DNA of 64,000 nucleotides from Actinomadura nitritigenes (GCF_017573545.1 NZ_JAGEOK010000035.1:53522-117521), one strand, 5' to 3'; shown: positions 24,994-34,261, counted from the stretch's first letter. Made by a program: numbers and translations. Notes: generated by a model from the letters alone, not told the origin.

Positions 24994-26423
24994 CCGCACG
25001 CGAAGCCAAGGCCGACGAGAACCGGCGGCAGGCCCTCTACTGGCGGCTGCTCGCCCGCCTCTTCGACCCGGAGGAGCACGCCTCGCTGGAGGCCGTGAGC
25101 GTCGCCGTCGTCGACGACCTCGGCCTGCCCGCCGCGCTCCTCGACCCGTCCGTCTCCGTCGACGCCCTCGTCCAGCGCTTCCCCGAACTCGCCGCCGACT
25201 TCGACGGGCTCCTCCCCTCCCCCGACGCGGCCGCCGACGGCACGCCCTCTCCCCTGGAGTCCGGCGGGGAGGACGGGCGGGAGCAGGTGCGGCGGGCCGC
25301 GTTGGTCTCGAAGCTGCTGCTCAACGTGTTCGCCACCAAGCCCGGAAGCATCACCGCGGCCCAGCTGTCGGATTGGCAGCGCGACGCGGGGTGGCTGCGG
25401 CGAGCGCTCGGCGACGACGGCGGAGCCGGAGCCTGCGGCGCCCCCGGAGCCGGAGACGGAGACGCGGGCGCCGGAGAGCCGGGCGCAGGTGCCGGGGGCA
25501 GGGGCGCCGGGGGTGCCGGGCGCGGGCTCGGGCCGGGGAACGGGCTGCGCCCCGTCCTCGCCGAGATCGAGGGCGACCTCGTCCGGCGGATGCAGCTCCG
25601 GGAGGTGCTGTCGGACGACCGGCTCGCGCGGCGGCTCACGCCGAGCATGTCGCTGATCGAGCAGTTGCTGCGGGACAAGGCGAACCTGTCGGGCGTGGCG
25701 CTCGCCAACGCCAAGGCGCTGATCCGCCGGTTCGTCGACGAGGTCGCCGAGGTGCTGCGCACGCAGGTGCAGCGGTCGAGCGCGGGCACGATCGACCGGT
25801 CCGTGCCGCCCAAGCGGGTGTTCCGCAACCTCGACATCGAGCGGACGATCTGGAAGAACCTCACGAACTGGAGCCCGGAGGACGAGCGGCTCTACGTCGA
25901 CCGGCTCTTCTACCGGCACACCGCGAAACGCACCACGCCCGCGAAGATGATCGTGGTGGTGGACCAGTCGGGGTCGATGGTCGACTCGATGGTGAACTGC
26001 ACCATCCTCGCGTCCATCTTCGCGGGGCTCCCGAAGGTGGACGTCCACCTGGTCGCCTACGACACGCGGGCGCTCGACCTGACGCCCTGGGTGCACGACC
26101 CGTTCGAGGTGCTGCTGCGCACGACGCTGGGCGGCGGCACCGACGGGACCGCCGCGATGGCGCTGGCCCGCCCGAAAATCACCGATCCGCGCAACACGGT
26201 GGTCGTGTGGATCTCCGACTTCTACGACAACCGGGCGCTGATGACCGACTTCGAGTCGCTGCACCGGTCCGGGGTGCGGCTCATCCCGGTCGGGTCGGTG
26301 AACGGCTCCGGGCAGGCGATGGTGGACGGCTGGTTCCGGGAGCGGCTGAAGAGCCTCGGCGCCCCGGTGCTCTCCGGCCACATCCGCAAGCTCGTGTTCG
26401 AACTGAAGACCTTCCTCGCGTGA
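24990..26423 (+). CDS. VWA domain protein (CoxE-like partner of MoxR ATPase)
   Basis: 477 residues. The N-terminal ~140 residues are helical, followed by a ~45-residue Gly/Ala/Pro linker and a helical segment with VSDDRLARRLTPSMSLIEQLL-type sequence. The C-terminal VWA domain has a full MIDAS: DQSGSM near residue 325, the Thr in GGGTDGT near 380 and the Asp in WISDFYD near 408. Such proteins bind metal-dependent ligands and act with MoxR AAA+ ATPases to remodel client proteins. It is followed by the MoxR gene. The linker encoded by 25420-25550 is nearly pure GC and may vary in length among strains. Confidence 0.88.
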   Translation: MTAREAKADENRRQALYWRLLARLFDPEEHASLEAVSVAVVDDLGLPAALLDPSVSVDALVQRFPELAADFDGLLPSPDAAADGTPSPLESGGEDGREQVRRAALVSKLLLNVFATKPGSITAAQLSDWQRDAGWLRRALGDDGGAGACGAPGAGDGDAGAGEPGAGAGGRGAGGAGRGLGPGNGLRPVLAEIEGDLVRRMQLREVLSDDRLARRLTPSMSLIEQLLRDKANLSGVALANAKALIRRFVDEVAEVLRTQVQRSSAGTIDRSVPPKRVFRNLDIERTIWKNLTNWSPEDERLYVDRLFYRHTAKRTTPAKMIVVVDQSGSMVDSMVNCTILASIFAGLPKVDVHLVAYDTRALDLTPWVHDPFEVLLRTTLGGGTDGTAAMALARPKITDPRNTVVVWISDFYDNRALMTDFESLHRSGVRLIPVGSVNGSGQAMVDGWFRERLKSLGAPVLSGHIRKLVFELKTFLA

Positions 26424-26452
26424 CGGACGCGAGCGCACCGATGAGGAGAGCG

Positions 26453-27574
26453 ATGACCGACGACATGCTGCGCGCCCCGGCCGAGGTCAAGTACGCCGAG
26501 GAGCTGGACTACCTCGAATCGGTCGACGACGGCCCGAAGCCGTTCTCGTGGCGGCTGAGCCCGCGGATGGTGCGGCTGTTCGTCCTCGGGTCCGAGCGCG
26601 CCGACGGCCTGGACCGGGAGATCCCGCAGAAGTGGTTCGGCGACCGGAGCTTCGTCGAGCGGAGCATCGTGACGCTGGCGTCCGACCGGGGCCTGCTGCT
26701 GATCGGCGACCCCGGCACCGGGAAGAGCTGGCTCGCCGAGCTGCTGGCCGCGGCGATCTGCCGGAACTCGACGCTGGTCGTGCAGGGCACCGCGGGCACC
26801 ACCGAGGACCACATCAAGTACTCCTGGAACGTCTCCATGGTCATCGCCAAGGGGCAGTCCCGGGAGTCGATGATCCCCTCGCCGATCATGACGGCGATGG
26901 AGGGCGGGATGATCGGCCGGTTCGAGGAGCTGACCCGCTCCACCAGCGACGTCCAGGACGCGCTGATCTCGATCCTGTCGGAGAAGTACGTCTCGATCCC
27001 CGAGCTGGACACCGACGGCATCGTGTTCGCCAAGCCCGGATTCTCGATCATCGCGACGGCCAACAGCCGGGACCGCGGCGTCAACGACCTGTCGTCCGCG
27101 CTGAAGCGGCGGTTCAACTTCGTCCGCATCCCGGTGGTGACGAACAAGAGGAGCGAGGCGGAGATCGTCCGGTTCCGCACGTCGGAGCTGCTGCGCCGGC
27201 ACGCGATCGAGCTGGAGGTGCCGCCGTCGCTGCTGGACGTGCTGCTGCAGAGCTTCGCCGATCTGCGCGCGGCGGCGGCGTCCGCGACCAGCGACGACGA
27301 GCGGCTGGAGTCGGCGCTGTCGACGGCGGAGCAGATCGGCGTGCTGGAGGACGCGATCCTGCACAGCCGGTTCTTCGGCGACCGGACGCTCACCTCCGAG
27401 ACGCTCGGGAGTTCGCTCGTCGCGTCGCTGGCCCGGCGCAGCCCGGAGGACCTGGCGATCCTCAACAGGTTCTGGCACGGGGTGGTGGAACCGCGCAGCC
27501 GCGACGACGACGGCGACGGCCCGTGGCGCGGCTTCCTCGACGGCGGCCGCCAGGCGATCTCGACCCTGTCGTGA
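26453..27574 (+). CDS. MoxR-type AAA+ ATPase
   Basis: 373 residues. Walker A is GDPGTGKS near residues 84-91; sensor 1 is IIATANSRD and the arginine finger region is LSSALKRRFNF. The Walker B strand is altered: GMIGRFEELTR carries FEE where DE is usual, a departure also seen in some MoxR subgroups. MoxR ATPases form rings that remodel partners together with VWA proteins. The ATG at 26453 has AGGAG just upstream; an in-frame ATG at 26441 is the alternative. Its stop codon overlaps the next gene as GTGA. It is the motor part of this gene cluster. Confidence 0.9.
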   Translation: MTDDMLRAPAEVKYAEELDYLESVDDGPKPFSWRLSPRMVRLFVLGSERADGLDREIPQKWFGDRSFVERSIVTLASDRGLLLIGDPGTGKSWLAELLAAAICRNSTLVVQGTAGTTEDHIKYSWNVSMVIAKGQSRESMIPSPIMTAMEGGMIGRFEELTRSTSDVQDALISILSEKYVSIPELDTDGIVFAKPGFSIIATANSRDRGVNDLSSALKRRFNFVRIPVVTNKRSEAEIVRFRTSELLRRHAIELEVPPSLLDVLLQSFADLRAAAASATSDDERLESALSTAEQIGVLEDAILHSRFFGDRTLTSETLGSSLVASLARRSPEDLAILNRFWHGVVEPRSRDDDGDGPWRGFLDGGRQAISTLS

Positions 27575-30429
27575 CGGTCTTCGAGCCGCTGCGGGAGCAG
27601 CTGACGGGCGCGGCCCGCGCGTTCGGCGGGGACGCGGTCGCGGGGATCCTCACCGGGATCGTCGACGACGTGGACCGGGCGCTGGCCGAGGAGCCGGAGA
27701 TCTTCCCGGTGTGCCATCACTCGCCGGCGTCGGCGCTGGCGATGGCGCGGCGGCTGCGCGACAAGCGGCCGTCGGTGCTCTACCTGGAGCTGTGCGAGGA
27801 CCTCGCGCCGCTGCTGGCGGAGCTGCGCAACTGCCGGCTGCCGGTCGCGCTGCAGGCGTTCGCGAGCCGGGTCGAGGGGTTCCCGGCGGCGTGGGCGCCG
27901 CTGAGCGTCGTCGCGCCGATCACCGAGGCGTCCGCGGAGTACCAGGCGATCGCGTACGCGCTGGACACGCCCGGCGTGGAGATCGTGCTGGTCGACCGGT
28001 CCACCGACCACGTGTTCCAGTGGGAGCCGCGCGACGACGCCGCGCCGGGCGCCGGCCCTCCGTCCGGGGACGGCGAGGAGCCGCAGGAGGCGCTGCACGG
28101 CGACGCGGTCGGCATCGAGATCGGCGAGCTGCGGCCCGGCTTCGCCAAGCTCGAGGAGCACCTGCTGCGGCACGGCAAGGTGCGGCACTGGTCGGAGTGG
28201 TGGGACCAGTACGTCGAGCAGCCGCTGGCGGGCGCCGACTACGCCACGTACCGGCAGGTCATGGTGCTGATCGGCAGCCTGTTCCGGCGGTTGCGCCCGC
28301 AGGACGCCGGCCGGCGCGACCGAGACGAGGACCGCGAGCGGTACATGTGGACGCGGATGCGCGAGCACCTCGCCGCGACCGGCACCGACCCGGCGGACTG
28401 CCTCTACGTGTGCGGGGCGTTCCACGCGGCGAGCCGCGTCGAGCAGTTCGGGCTCGCCTCGGACGCGGAGCCGTTCGAGATCACGCCGCGGACGGGGACG
28501 CGGTGGCGGTACGGGCTGATCCCGTCCAGCCACTCGGCGATCGAGGCGCAGTTCGGGCTCGCGCCCGGGTCGGTGTCGATCGCCGCGGCGACCTGGGAGA
28601 AGGCGGTCAAGCGCAGCGGCGTGAAGCCGTTCCGGCTCAGCGGGCAGGCGGGGCAGGCGCCGCGCGGGAGGAAGGCCGCGCCGGTCAAGGGCGGCCAGGT
28701 CAAGGGCGCGCCGGTCAAGGGCGCGCCGGTCAAGGGGACGGCGGCGGACGGCGAGCCGCCCGCCGACCGGCTGTCGGGGTTCCTGTCGGGTCCGCCCGCG
28801 CTGGACGGGCTGGACGAGGCGGAGCTGCTCGGCTGGTGCGTCGACATCGTCCGGCTGGCGCGCCGCAACGGCTACCTGGCGAGCACCGCCGACGCGATCG
28901 CGGTGTTCGAGACGTCGGTGCTGCTGGCGGGGATGCGCGGGCGGGCGCGCCCGACCCCGTACGACTTCCAGGACGCGGCCGTCACCTGCATCGAGAAGGA
29001 CCGGGTGCCGGGCCGCCGGGACGTGGCGCGGCTGTGCGAGATCCTGCTCGGCGGCGACCGGATCGGCGCGGTCGGCTACGACGCGCTGCCGCCACTGGCC
29101 CGCGACGTCCACGACCGGCTCCGGCCGCTCGGCCTGGACCTGCAGAAGCGGACCGTGCAGCGCGCGCTGCTCGACCTGCACACCGAACCGGATCTGGTGC
29201 CGTGCTCGGAGCTGCTGTGGATCCTGCGGCGGCTGCTGCCGGACGGCGCCGTCCGGCCGATCATGGGGTCGCGGGAGCTGGGCGACCGGCCGATCCAGGA
29301 GAGCTGGGACCTCGCGATCGGCCGGCACCAGCGGGCGCTGGTCGAGCTCGGCTACGAGGGCGTGAGCGTCGAGCAGGTGCTGGAGCAGCGGCTGCGGCGC
29401 GCGGCGTGGGGCCCGGACGCGTCGGCGGTGAAGGCGCTCGAGGCGGTCGAGGACGCGATCCTCTACCTGGGCGGCGGCCGGTTCGCCGACGAGCTCGGCG
29501 CCCGCGCGGTGGAGCTGCTGGCCGCCGAGCGGACCGTGGACGAGGCGCCCGAGGTGGTGCGGCGGATCCGGCGGCTGCTCGCGCACTACCGGGCGTCGGA
29601 GCCGGCGCTGCCGCGCTGGTGCCAGGCGTTCGTGGTGGAGGGGTACGCGCACTACTGCACGCTGCTGCCGACGGCGTTCGCGGACGAGGGGGGCGGCGTC
29701 CGGCAGGTCGCGGCGATGCTGGGGTTCCTGTTCGGGATGGAGAGCCTGGCGCTGTCGCTGGGCTGCGACCACGCGCAGCTGGAGCTGGCGGTCCGGCAGT
29801 CGCATCCGGAGGCGCCCGCGAAGGTGGCGCTGCTGTGGGCGGCGAAGGCGCAGCTCGGCCTGATGACGCGGGACGAGCTGCGCTCCCGCTGCGACGCGCT
29901 GCTCGCGAACCCGCTGGTGGTGCCGTCGTTCCCGCTGTACATGAGCGGGTTCGTGCAGGCGCTGGACCCGGCGCCGGCGCTGGCGCCGCTGGTGGTGGAG
30001 GCGATGTCGAAGGCGTTCGGGCGGCTGCCGGACGCGGTGCTGCTGCCGTGGCTGCCGAACCTGGTCGCGACGCTGCGGGAGCACGCCCGGGAGCTGGTGC
30101 CGACGCTGGTGCGGGAGGCGGCGCGGACGTTCCCGGCGTCGCTTCCGGCGCTGGACGCGTGGACGCCGCCGTGGGAGCCGGCGGCGGCACCGGCGCCGTC
30201 CGCCGCTCCCGCCGCGTCCGGCCCGGTCGCGGACCTGCTCGCCGCGCACCCGCCGGCGTGCGAGGCCGTGGCCGCGCTGCTCGGCCACCCGGTGGAGTGG
30301 GACGCGCCCGCCGCGATCAACGGCGGCGAGGCCGGCGCCGGCGAGGTGCGCGGCCTCCTGGAGCGCCATCCGCAGGCCGCCCATGCGGTCGCCGGGCTGC
30401 TCACGCCGGCGGGCGCCGCGTCCCGTTGA
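27571..30429 (+). CDS. DUF5682 family protein
   Basis: 952 residues, GTG start overlapping the MoxR stop as GTGA. The N-terminal region starts with PVCHHSPASALAMARRL near residue 47 and VLYLELCEDL; these are signatures of DUF5682, whose first part resembles TraB/ChaN/erythromycin-esterase-like folds with conserved His and Glu residues, so an enzyme active site is possible. Later blocks (LYVCGAFHAASRVEQFG, GTRWRYGLIPSSHSAIEAQFG) complete that domain. A lysine-rich repeated linker lies at residues about 369-388, after which a long helical region extends to the end. It is the last gene of the cluster, closed by a strong terminator. DUF5682 genes travel with MoxR-VWA pairs in several phyla. Confidence 0.85.
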   Translation: MTVFEPLREQLTGAARAFGGDAVAGILTGIVDDVDRALAEEPEIFPVCHHSPASALAMARRLRDKRPSVLYLELCEDLAPLLAELRNCRLPVALQAFASRVEGFPAAWAPLSVVAPITEASAEYQAIAYALDTPGVEIVLVDRSTDHVFQWEPRDDAAPGAGPPSGDGEEPQEALHGDAVGIEIGELRPGFAKLEEHLLRHGKVRHWSEWWDQYVEQPLAGADYATYRQVMVLIGSLFRRLRPQDAGRRDRDEDRERYMWTRMREHLAATGTDPADCLYVCGAFHAASRVEQFGLASDAEPFEITPRTGTRWRYGLIPSSHSAIEAQFGLAPGSVSIAAATWEKAVKRSGVKPFRLSGQAGQAPRGRKAAPVKGGQVKGAPVKGAPVKGTAADGEPPADRLSGFLSGPPALDGLDEAELLGWCVDIVRLARRNGYLASTADAIAVFETSVLLAGMRGRARPTPYDFQDAAVTCIEKDRVPGRRDVARLCEILLGGDRIGAVGYDALPPLARDVHDRLRPLGLDLQKRTVQRALLDLHTEPDLVPCSELLWILRRLLPDGAVRPIMGSRELGDRPIQESWDLAIGRHQRALVELGYEGVSVEQVLEQRLRRAAWGPDASAVKALEAVEDAILYLGGGRFADELGARAVELLAAERTVDEAPEVVRRIRRLLAHYRASEPALPRWCQAFVVEGYAHYCTLLPTAFADEGGGVRQVAAMLGFLFGMESLALSLGCDHAQLELAVRQSHPEAPAKVALLWAAKAQLGLMTRDELRSRCDALLANPLVVPSFPLYMSGFVQALDPAPALAPLVVEAMSKAFGRLPDAVLLPWLPNLVATLREHARELVPTLVREAARTFPASLPALDAWTPPWEPAAAPAPSAAPAASGPVADLLAAHPPACEAVAALLGHPVEWDAPAAINGGEAGAGEVRGLLERHPQAAHAVAGLLTPAGAASR
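28678..28737 (+). repeat. 15-bp tandem repeat in the DUF5682 gene
   Basis: About four imperfect copies of GGCGCGCCGGTCAAG encode (G-A-P-V-K)n between the two main parts of the protein. The unit is a multiple of three, so copy change keeps the frame. It gives a basic, flexible linker. Confidence 0.75.
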
Positions 30430-30436
30430 GCGGGCC

Positions 30437-30472
30437 GGCGGCGGGGCGGGCGATGCGGCCCGCCCCGCCGCC
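30437..30472 (+). terminator. terminator at the end of the tRNA-like/MoxR-VWA block
   Basis: GGCGGCGGGGCGGGC (30437-30451) pairs perfectly over 15 bp with 30458-30472, loop GATGCG. It starts 8 nt after the DUF5682 stop codon and is one of the strongest hairpins of the window. Confidence 0.8.
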
Positions 30473-30700
30473 GCGGCGTCCTGACAGGGCCTCCGCACCC
30501 GCCGTGACGTGGCGGATCTTGGACGGACGGTGACGGCCCGCAGCGTGCCGGAGGGCCCTTGCACGCGCGCAAGCGACGGTGACTGACTCCTGCTCCGTGC
30601 GTAAGAGTGTCTGTCGTGTGAGCCGCGCCATGGCGCTCGAAGGCCGTGGCCGCTCGCGCGCCCCACGTCCACAGCCGACTCCACACCAGGCCGAGAGCAC

Positions 30701-31264
30701 ATGTTCGCTTACAGCCCGACACGGAGACGTGAGACCGCCGCCGCCATGAACGCAACCGACGCGGGGACGCCCGCGCTCCTTCCGGCCCTCTCCCCCGCGC
30801 CCTCGCTGGAGCTCGGGAGCACCGCCGCCCGCAACGGCACGGCCGCCGGCCGGCTGCTCGGCGAGATCGACCTCGCCGCCACTCCCGCCGCCGTCCGGAT
30901 CGCCCGGAGCTACGTCCGGGAGCTGGTCGGGCAGTACTTCGGCGCGGGCCGGGCCGAGCTGGCCGACCTCGAACTGCTGACCAGCGAGGCCATGACGGAG
31001 TCGGTCCTGCGGCCGCGGCCGCGCCGGGACGGCACCGTGACCGTGACGGTGGTGCACCTGGACCGGTTCGTCCGGGTGGAGATCACCGAGGGCGGCGTCC
31101 CGCCGGGGCCGCCCCGGCCGCCGGACGACCAGCTTCCCGGCGGTGGCCGGGGACGGGTGCTGATGCAGGCGCTCGCCGCCGACCAGGGAGCCCACCGCAA
31201 CCGCAACGGGACGGTCACGACCTGGTTCGGGGTGCCCGTAGGGGAGCGGTGGAGGCGCCCGTGA
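30701..31264 (+). CDS. anti-sigma-factor-type ATP-binding protein (HATPase_c_2-like)
   Basis: 187 residues from ATG 30701; ATG 30746 (MNATDAG) is the alternative. AARSYVRELVGQYFG-like sequence and VTVTVVHLDRFVRVEITEGG match RsbW/SpoIIAB-like kinases that bind and hold sigma factors. The ATP site is degenerate: the N box reads LLTSEAMTESVLR without the usual Glu-Asn pair in ELVTNAVRH. The G box region is GGGRGRVLMQALA, fairly kept. This may be a binding-only member. It overlaps the following methyltransferase by one base, so the two are coupled. Confidence 0.7.
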   Translation: MFAYSPTRRRETAAAMNATDAGTPALLPALSPAPSLELGSTAARNGTAAGRLLGEIDLAATPAAVRIARSYVRELVGQYFGAGRAELADLELLTSEAMTESVLRPRPRRDGTVTVTVVHLDRFVRVEITEGGVPPGPPRPPDDQLPGGGRGRVLMQALAADQGAHRNRNGTVTTWFGVPVGERWRRP

Positions 31265-32088
31265 TGCCGGGACCGGTGCCGAGCCTGAGCCGGTGGGAGG
31301 AGTCCTCCGCCGGCGGGCCGGCCGGCGCCGCGTCCACGTTCCTACGCGCTCCCAGCGTCGCCCGGATGTACGACTACTTCCTCGGCGGCAAGGACAACTA
31401 CGCGATCGACCGGGAGATGGCGGACCGGGCCCTGGACCGGGCACCGGTCGTCGCGCGGCTCGCCCAGGTGAACAGGGGCTTCCTGGAGCATGCCGCCGCG
31501 CGGCTCGCCGAGTCCGGGCTGCGGCAGTTCGTCGACGTGGGCTGCGGGCTGCCGGCGCGGCGCAACGTCGGCGACATCGTCCGCCGCGTCGAGCCGTCCT
31601 GCCGGATCGCCTACATCGACAACGACCCCCTCGTCCTCGTGCACGCGCGGGCACTGCTGGCGGCCGAGCGCGGCACCGGCGCGTTCGGCGGGGACGTCCG
31701 GGTCCCGGCGGCGCTGCTCGGCCATCCGGGGCTGCGCCGGCTGATCGACTTCGGCCGGCCGGTCGCGCTTCTGCTGCTCGGCGTGCTGGACTTCGTGACG
31801 GACGCCGAGGACCCGCGCGGGATCGTCCGGACGCTGCTCGGCGGCCTGCCCGCCGGGAGCCACATGGTCATCACGCACACCGAGCGGACGCCGCAGCTGG
31901 AGTCGCTGGCGGAGACGGCCCGCGGCGCCGGGCTGGCGTTCACGCCGCGGGACCGCGCGGAGATCGCGGAGATCTGCGCGCCGCTGGAGCCGGCCGGCCC
32001 GTACCCGGCGGCGCTGCCGCTCGCGGACACCGCGGACCTAGACGGTCCGCTGCCGCTCGCCGGCTTCGTCGGGCGCAAGCCGGGCTGA
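31264..32088 (+). CDS. SAM-dependent methyltransferase, PF04672 type (DUF574), second copy
   Basis: 274 residues. VARMYDYFLGGKDNYAIDREMAD matches the first copy at 16239-17036. The SAM loop is FVDVGCGLPARRNVGDIV and the next strand IAYIDNDPLVLVHARAL. C-terminal half shorter and more diverged than in the first copy. The start ATG 31264 sits 9 nt after GGAGG and shares its first base with the stop of the ATPase gene; GTG 31261 is also possible. Substrate unknown. Confidence 0.85.
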   Translation: MPGPVPSLSRWEESSAGGPAGAASTFLRAPSVARMYDYFLGGKDNYAIDREMADRALDRAPVVARLAQVNRGFLEHAAARLAESGLRQFVDVGCGLPARRNVGDIVRRVEPSCRIAYIDNDPLVLVHARALLAAERGTGAFGGDVRVPAALLGHPGLRRLIDFGRPVALLLLGVLDFVTDAEDPRGIVRTLLGGLPAGSHMVITHTERTPQLESLAETARGAGLAFTPRDRAEIAEICAPLEPAGPYPAALPLADTADLDGPLPLAGFVGRKPG

Positions 32089-32207
32089 CCTCCGCGATGC
32101 TCTCCACCCTCGATCACGAGGCGGCCGCACATCCCCGCGAACCGGTCCCGCCGCCGCGCGTTTCGCTACGATCGGAGCGTCGGCGACCGGCGGCTCTGGG
32201 GCGAGTG

Positions 32208-33254
32208 ATGACAGCGGACGGCGAGCCGAAGTCCCTCTCGGAGATCACCCGGGACATGGGCTTGAACATGTCGGACGTGGCCGCGTTCTCGGGGCTCGAC
32301 GAGAGCACGGTCTTCCGGCTCTGGGACAACGCGGAATGGCTCGACCGGGTCAGCGGGCGGTCCCTGCAGAGCCTGATGGCGTCCATTCCGGGAATCGCGG
32401 AGTACTCCAGGGCGCACGCGATCCGCAAACGGCTGGACGGGCTCGTCTCCGACCTCGGCGCGGAGGGCCTGGCCGTCGATCTGGACGCGCTCGACGGGTC
32501 CGCCGTCCCGCAGCAGCTGCTGCTGAACGCGCTGGAGGCGGGGCTGCGGATCGTCCGGGGCGAGGCGAACCAGCGGACGTCGTCGTTCATCGCGCGGTTC
32601 TGGGGCCGCGAGCCCGACACGGCGCTGGAGGCCCTCTATTCCACCGAACGCGGGCACGGCCTGCTGACCGACCCCGCCAAGCTCGTCGAGTCGTCGGTCG
32701 AGCTGGCGCCCAGGCTGAACCGCAAGACCTACTCCTTCCATTCGATCCTGGCCCTGAACATCCTCACCCACCAGGTCAGCAAGGTGACCGGCTCGCTGGA
32801 GGCCGACCTCGGGTTCGAGGTGCCGGGCCGGCAGACCGCGTTCATGATGCGCGGCGTGGTGATGGGCTCGCTGATCAGTTCGGGCGACCTCGACCTGGCC
32901 GAGCGGTACCGCAGGGAACTGGACGCGACGCCGGTGTACGCCGCGCTGGAGGAATGGTCGTTCCCGACCTACATGCGGGACGGCCGGATCAGCTCCGACT
33001 TCACCCTGCCGAGCTCCCTTTCGCTGCGGAACACGGCGAACGAGGTGCTGCGGGAGATCGCCGGCTACAACGACGCCTACGTGTACTACCTGGCGTCGAC
33101 GTACATTCCGCTGGCGCTGAAACGCGACCCGGCCTTCGGCGGGCGGCTCGCCGAGCTGACGCGGGCGCTGGAACTGCGCGGCGCCGACTGCGAGGACCGG
33201 AGGATCAGAGAGACGTGCAGCACCCTGGTGCGGCGGCTGAAAGAGCTGCCATAG
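32208..33254 (+). CDS. HTH-type regulator-like protein with helical C-terminus
   Basis: 348 residues. The N-terminus LSEITRDMGLNMSDVAAFSGLDESTVFRLWDNAEWLDR looks like a helix-turn-helix of the XRE kind; the remaining 280 residues are helical with no recognised motif (for example LNRKTYSFHSILALNILTHQVSKVTGSLEAD). Similar proteins of unknown role occur in streptomycetes. TACGAT at 32166-32171 is a fair -10 element and GGGGCGA precedes the ATG at 32208. It may regulate itself or its neighbours. Confidence 0.6.
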   Translation: MTADGEPKSLSEITRDMGLNMSDVAAFSGLDESTVFRLWDNAEWLDRVSGRSLQSLMASIPGIAEYSRAHAIRKRLDGLVSDLGAEGLAVDLDALDGSAVPQQLLLNALEAGLRIVRGEANQRTSSFIARFWGREPDTALEALYSTERGHGLLTDPAKLVESSVELAPRLNRKTYSFHSILALNILTHQVSKVTGSLEADLGFEVPGRQTAFMMRGVVMGSLISSGDLDLAERYRRELDATPVYAALEEWSFPTYMRDGRISSDFTLPSSLSLRNTANEVLREIAGYNDAYVYYLASTYIPLALKRDPAFGGRLAELTRALELRGADCEDRRIRETCSTLVRRLKELP

Positions 33255-33353
33255 CGGGTGCTGCGTTCTCGGGGGTGCCGCGCGGCGCATGAGCCGCGCA
33301 TTGCAGGTCGTTGAGGTGAAAGGCCCGGGAGCGGGCCGGAGAATGGGGAGCCG

Positions 33354-34133
33354 GTGGAAGAGACGGCGGAAGCCATCGCGAATCTCACCAGGGAGCGGTG
33401 GGAGGCCAACGCGGACTACTGGGTGAAGGTGATCAGGGAGGGCCGCGACCGGTACCGCACCGAGCTCACCGACGCCGCCATGCTGGACGCGATCGGGCCG
33501 TGCAAGGGGCTGCGGGTGCTGGACGCCGGCTGCGGCGAGGGCTACATCGCGCGGACGCTGGCCGCCGAGGGCGCCGACGTCGTCGGCGTGGACGCCTGCC
33601 AGGGTTTGATCGACGCGGCCCGGGACGTGGCCGGCACCGCGGTGCCGGCCGGGGGCGCGGGCTCGCTGTCGTTCACCCGGGCCAGCGTCGACGCGCTGCC
33701 CGTGGAGGACGACGGGTTCGACCTGGTCGTCTGCAACCACCTGTTCAGCCACCTACAGGACCCGTCGCGCGCGATCGCGGAGTTCGGCCGGGTGCTGAAG
33801 AGCGGCGGGCGGCTGGTCTCTCTGACCCTGCACCCGTGCTTCTACGTGGAGGACTCCGAGCACGGCGCGAGGCAGAGCGTGCCCGCCGCGCAGTACTTCG
33901 CCTCGCGCGGGGTCGACCAGCGGTTCCTGGTGGACGGCCTGGAGTCGCCGTCGATGATCACGTCGTGGCTCCGTCCGCTGGAGTTCTACTCTGGAACGCT
34001 CCGAGACAACGGGTTCGTCATCGCCGACCTCCGCGAGCCGCATCCGACCCCGGAGCAGCTGCGCGACGACCCGTGGTGGCGCGAGGGCTTCCCGACGGCC
34101 CTGTTCATGCTCCTGATCGCCGAACGCCGCTGA
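33354..34133 (+). CDS. class I SAM-dependent methyltransferase (UbiE/small-molecule type)
   Basis: 259 residues. LRVLDAGCGEGYIARTLA is motif I, VVGVDACQGLIDAA the acidic strand, DGFDLVVCNHLFSHL motif IV and LKSGGRLVSLTLHP post-motif. GTG start at 33354 with GGGGAG upstream. N-terminal RERWEANADYWVKVI is typical of small-molecule methyltransferases of the UbiE group. It stands alone between two regulator/methyltransferase genes; the target is unknown. Confidence 0.85.
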   Translation: MEETAEAIANLTRERWEANADYWVKVIREGRDRYRTELTDAAMLDAIGPCKGLRVLDAGCGEGYIARTLAAEGADVVGVDACQGLIDAARDVAGTAVPAGGAGSLSFTRASVDALPVEDDGFDLVVCNHLFSHLQDPSRAIAEFGRVLKSGGRLVSLTLHPCFYVEDSEHGARQSVPAAQYFASRGVDQRFLVDGLESPSMITSWLRPLEFYSGTLRDNGFVIADLREPHPTPEQLRDDPWWREGFPTALFMLLIAERR

Positions 34134-34261
34134 CCTCCCCCGCCGAGTCGCGGCGCGTCGCCGCCACGGGGCGTCGCCGTCACGGGGCGCTCATGACGGC
34201 AACACGCCGCGCCTCAACGCGAGGCGGGGATGGGGTGGGGGGCGACGCATAGGGTCGTGGC

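Noticed and set aside
26509..30702. 1,397-codon open frame on the minus strand
   Set aside because: It lies opposite the MoxR and DUF5682 genes; its translation is Arg/Gln/Pro-rich low-complexity sequence without motifs. A high-GC shadow.
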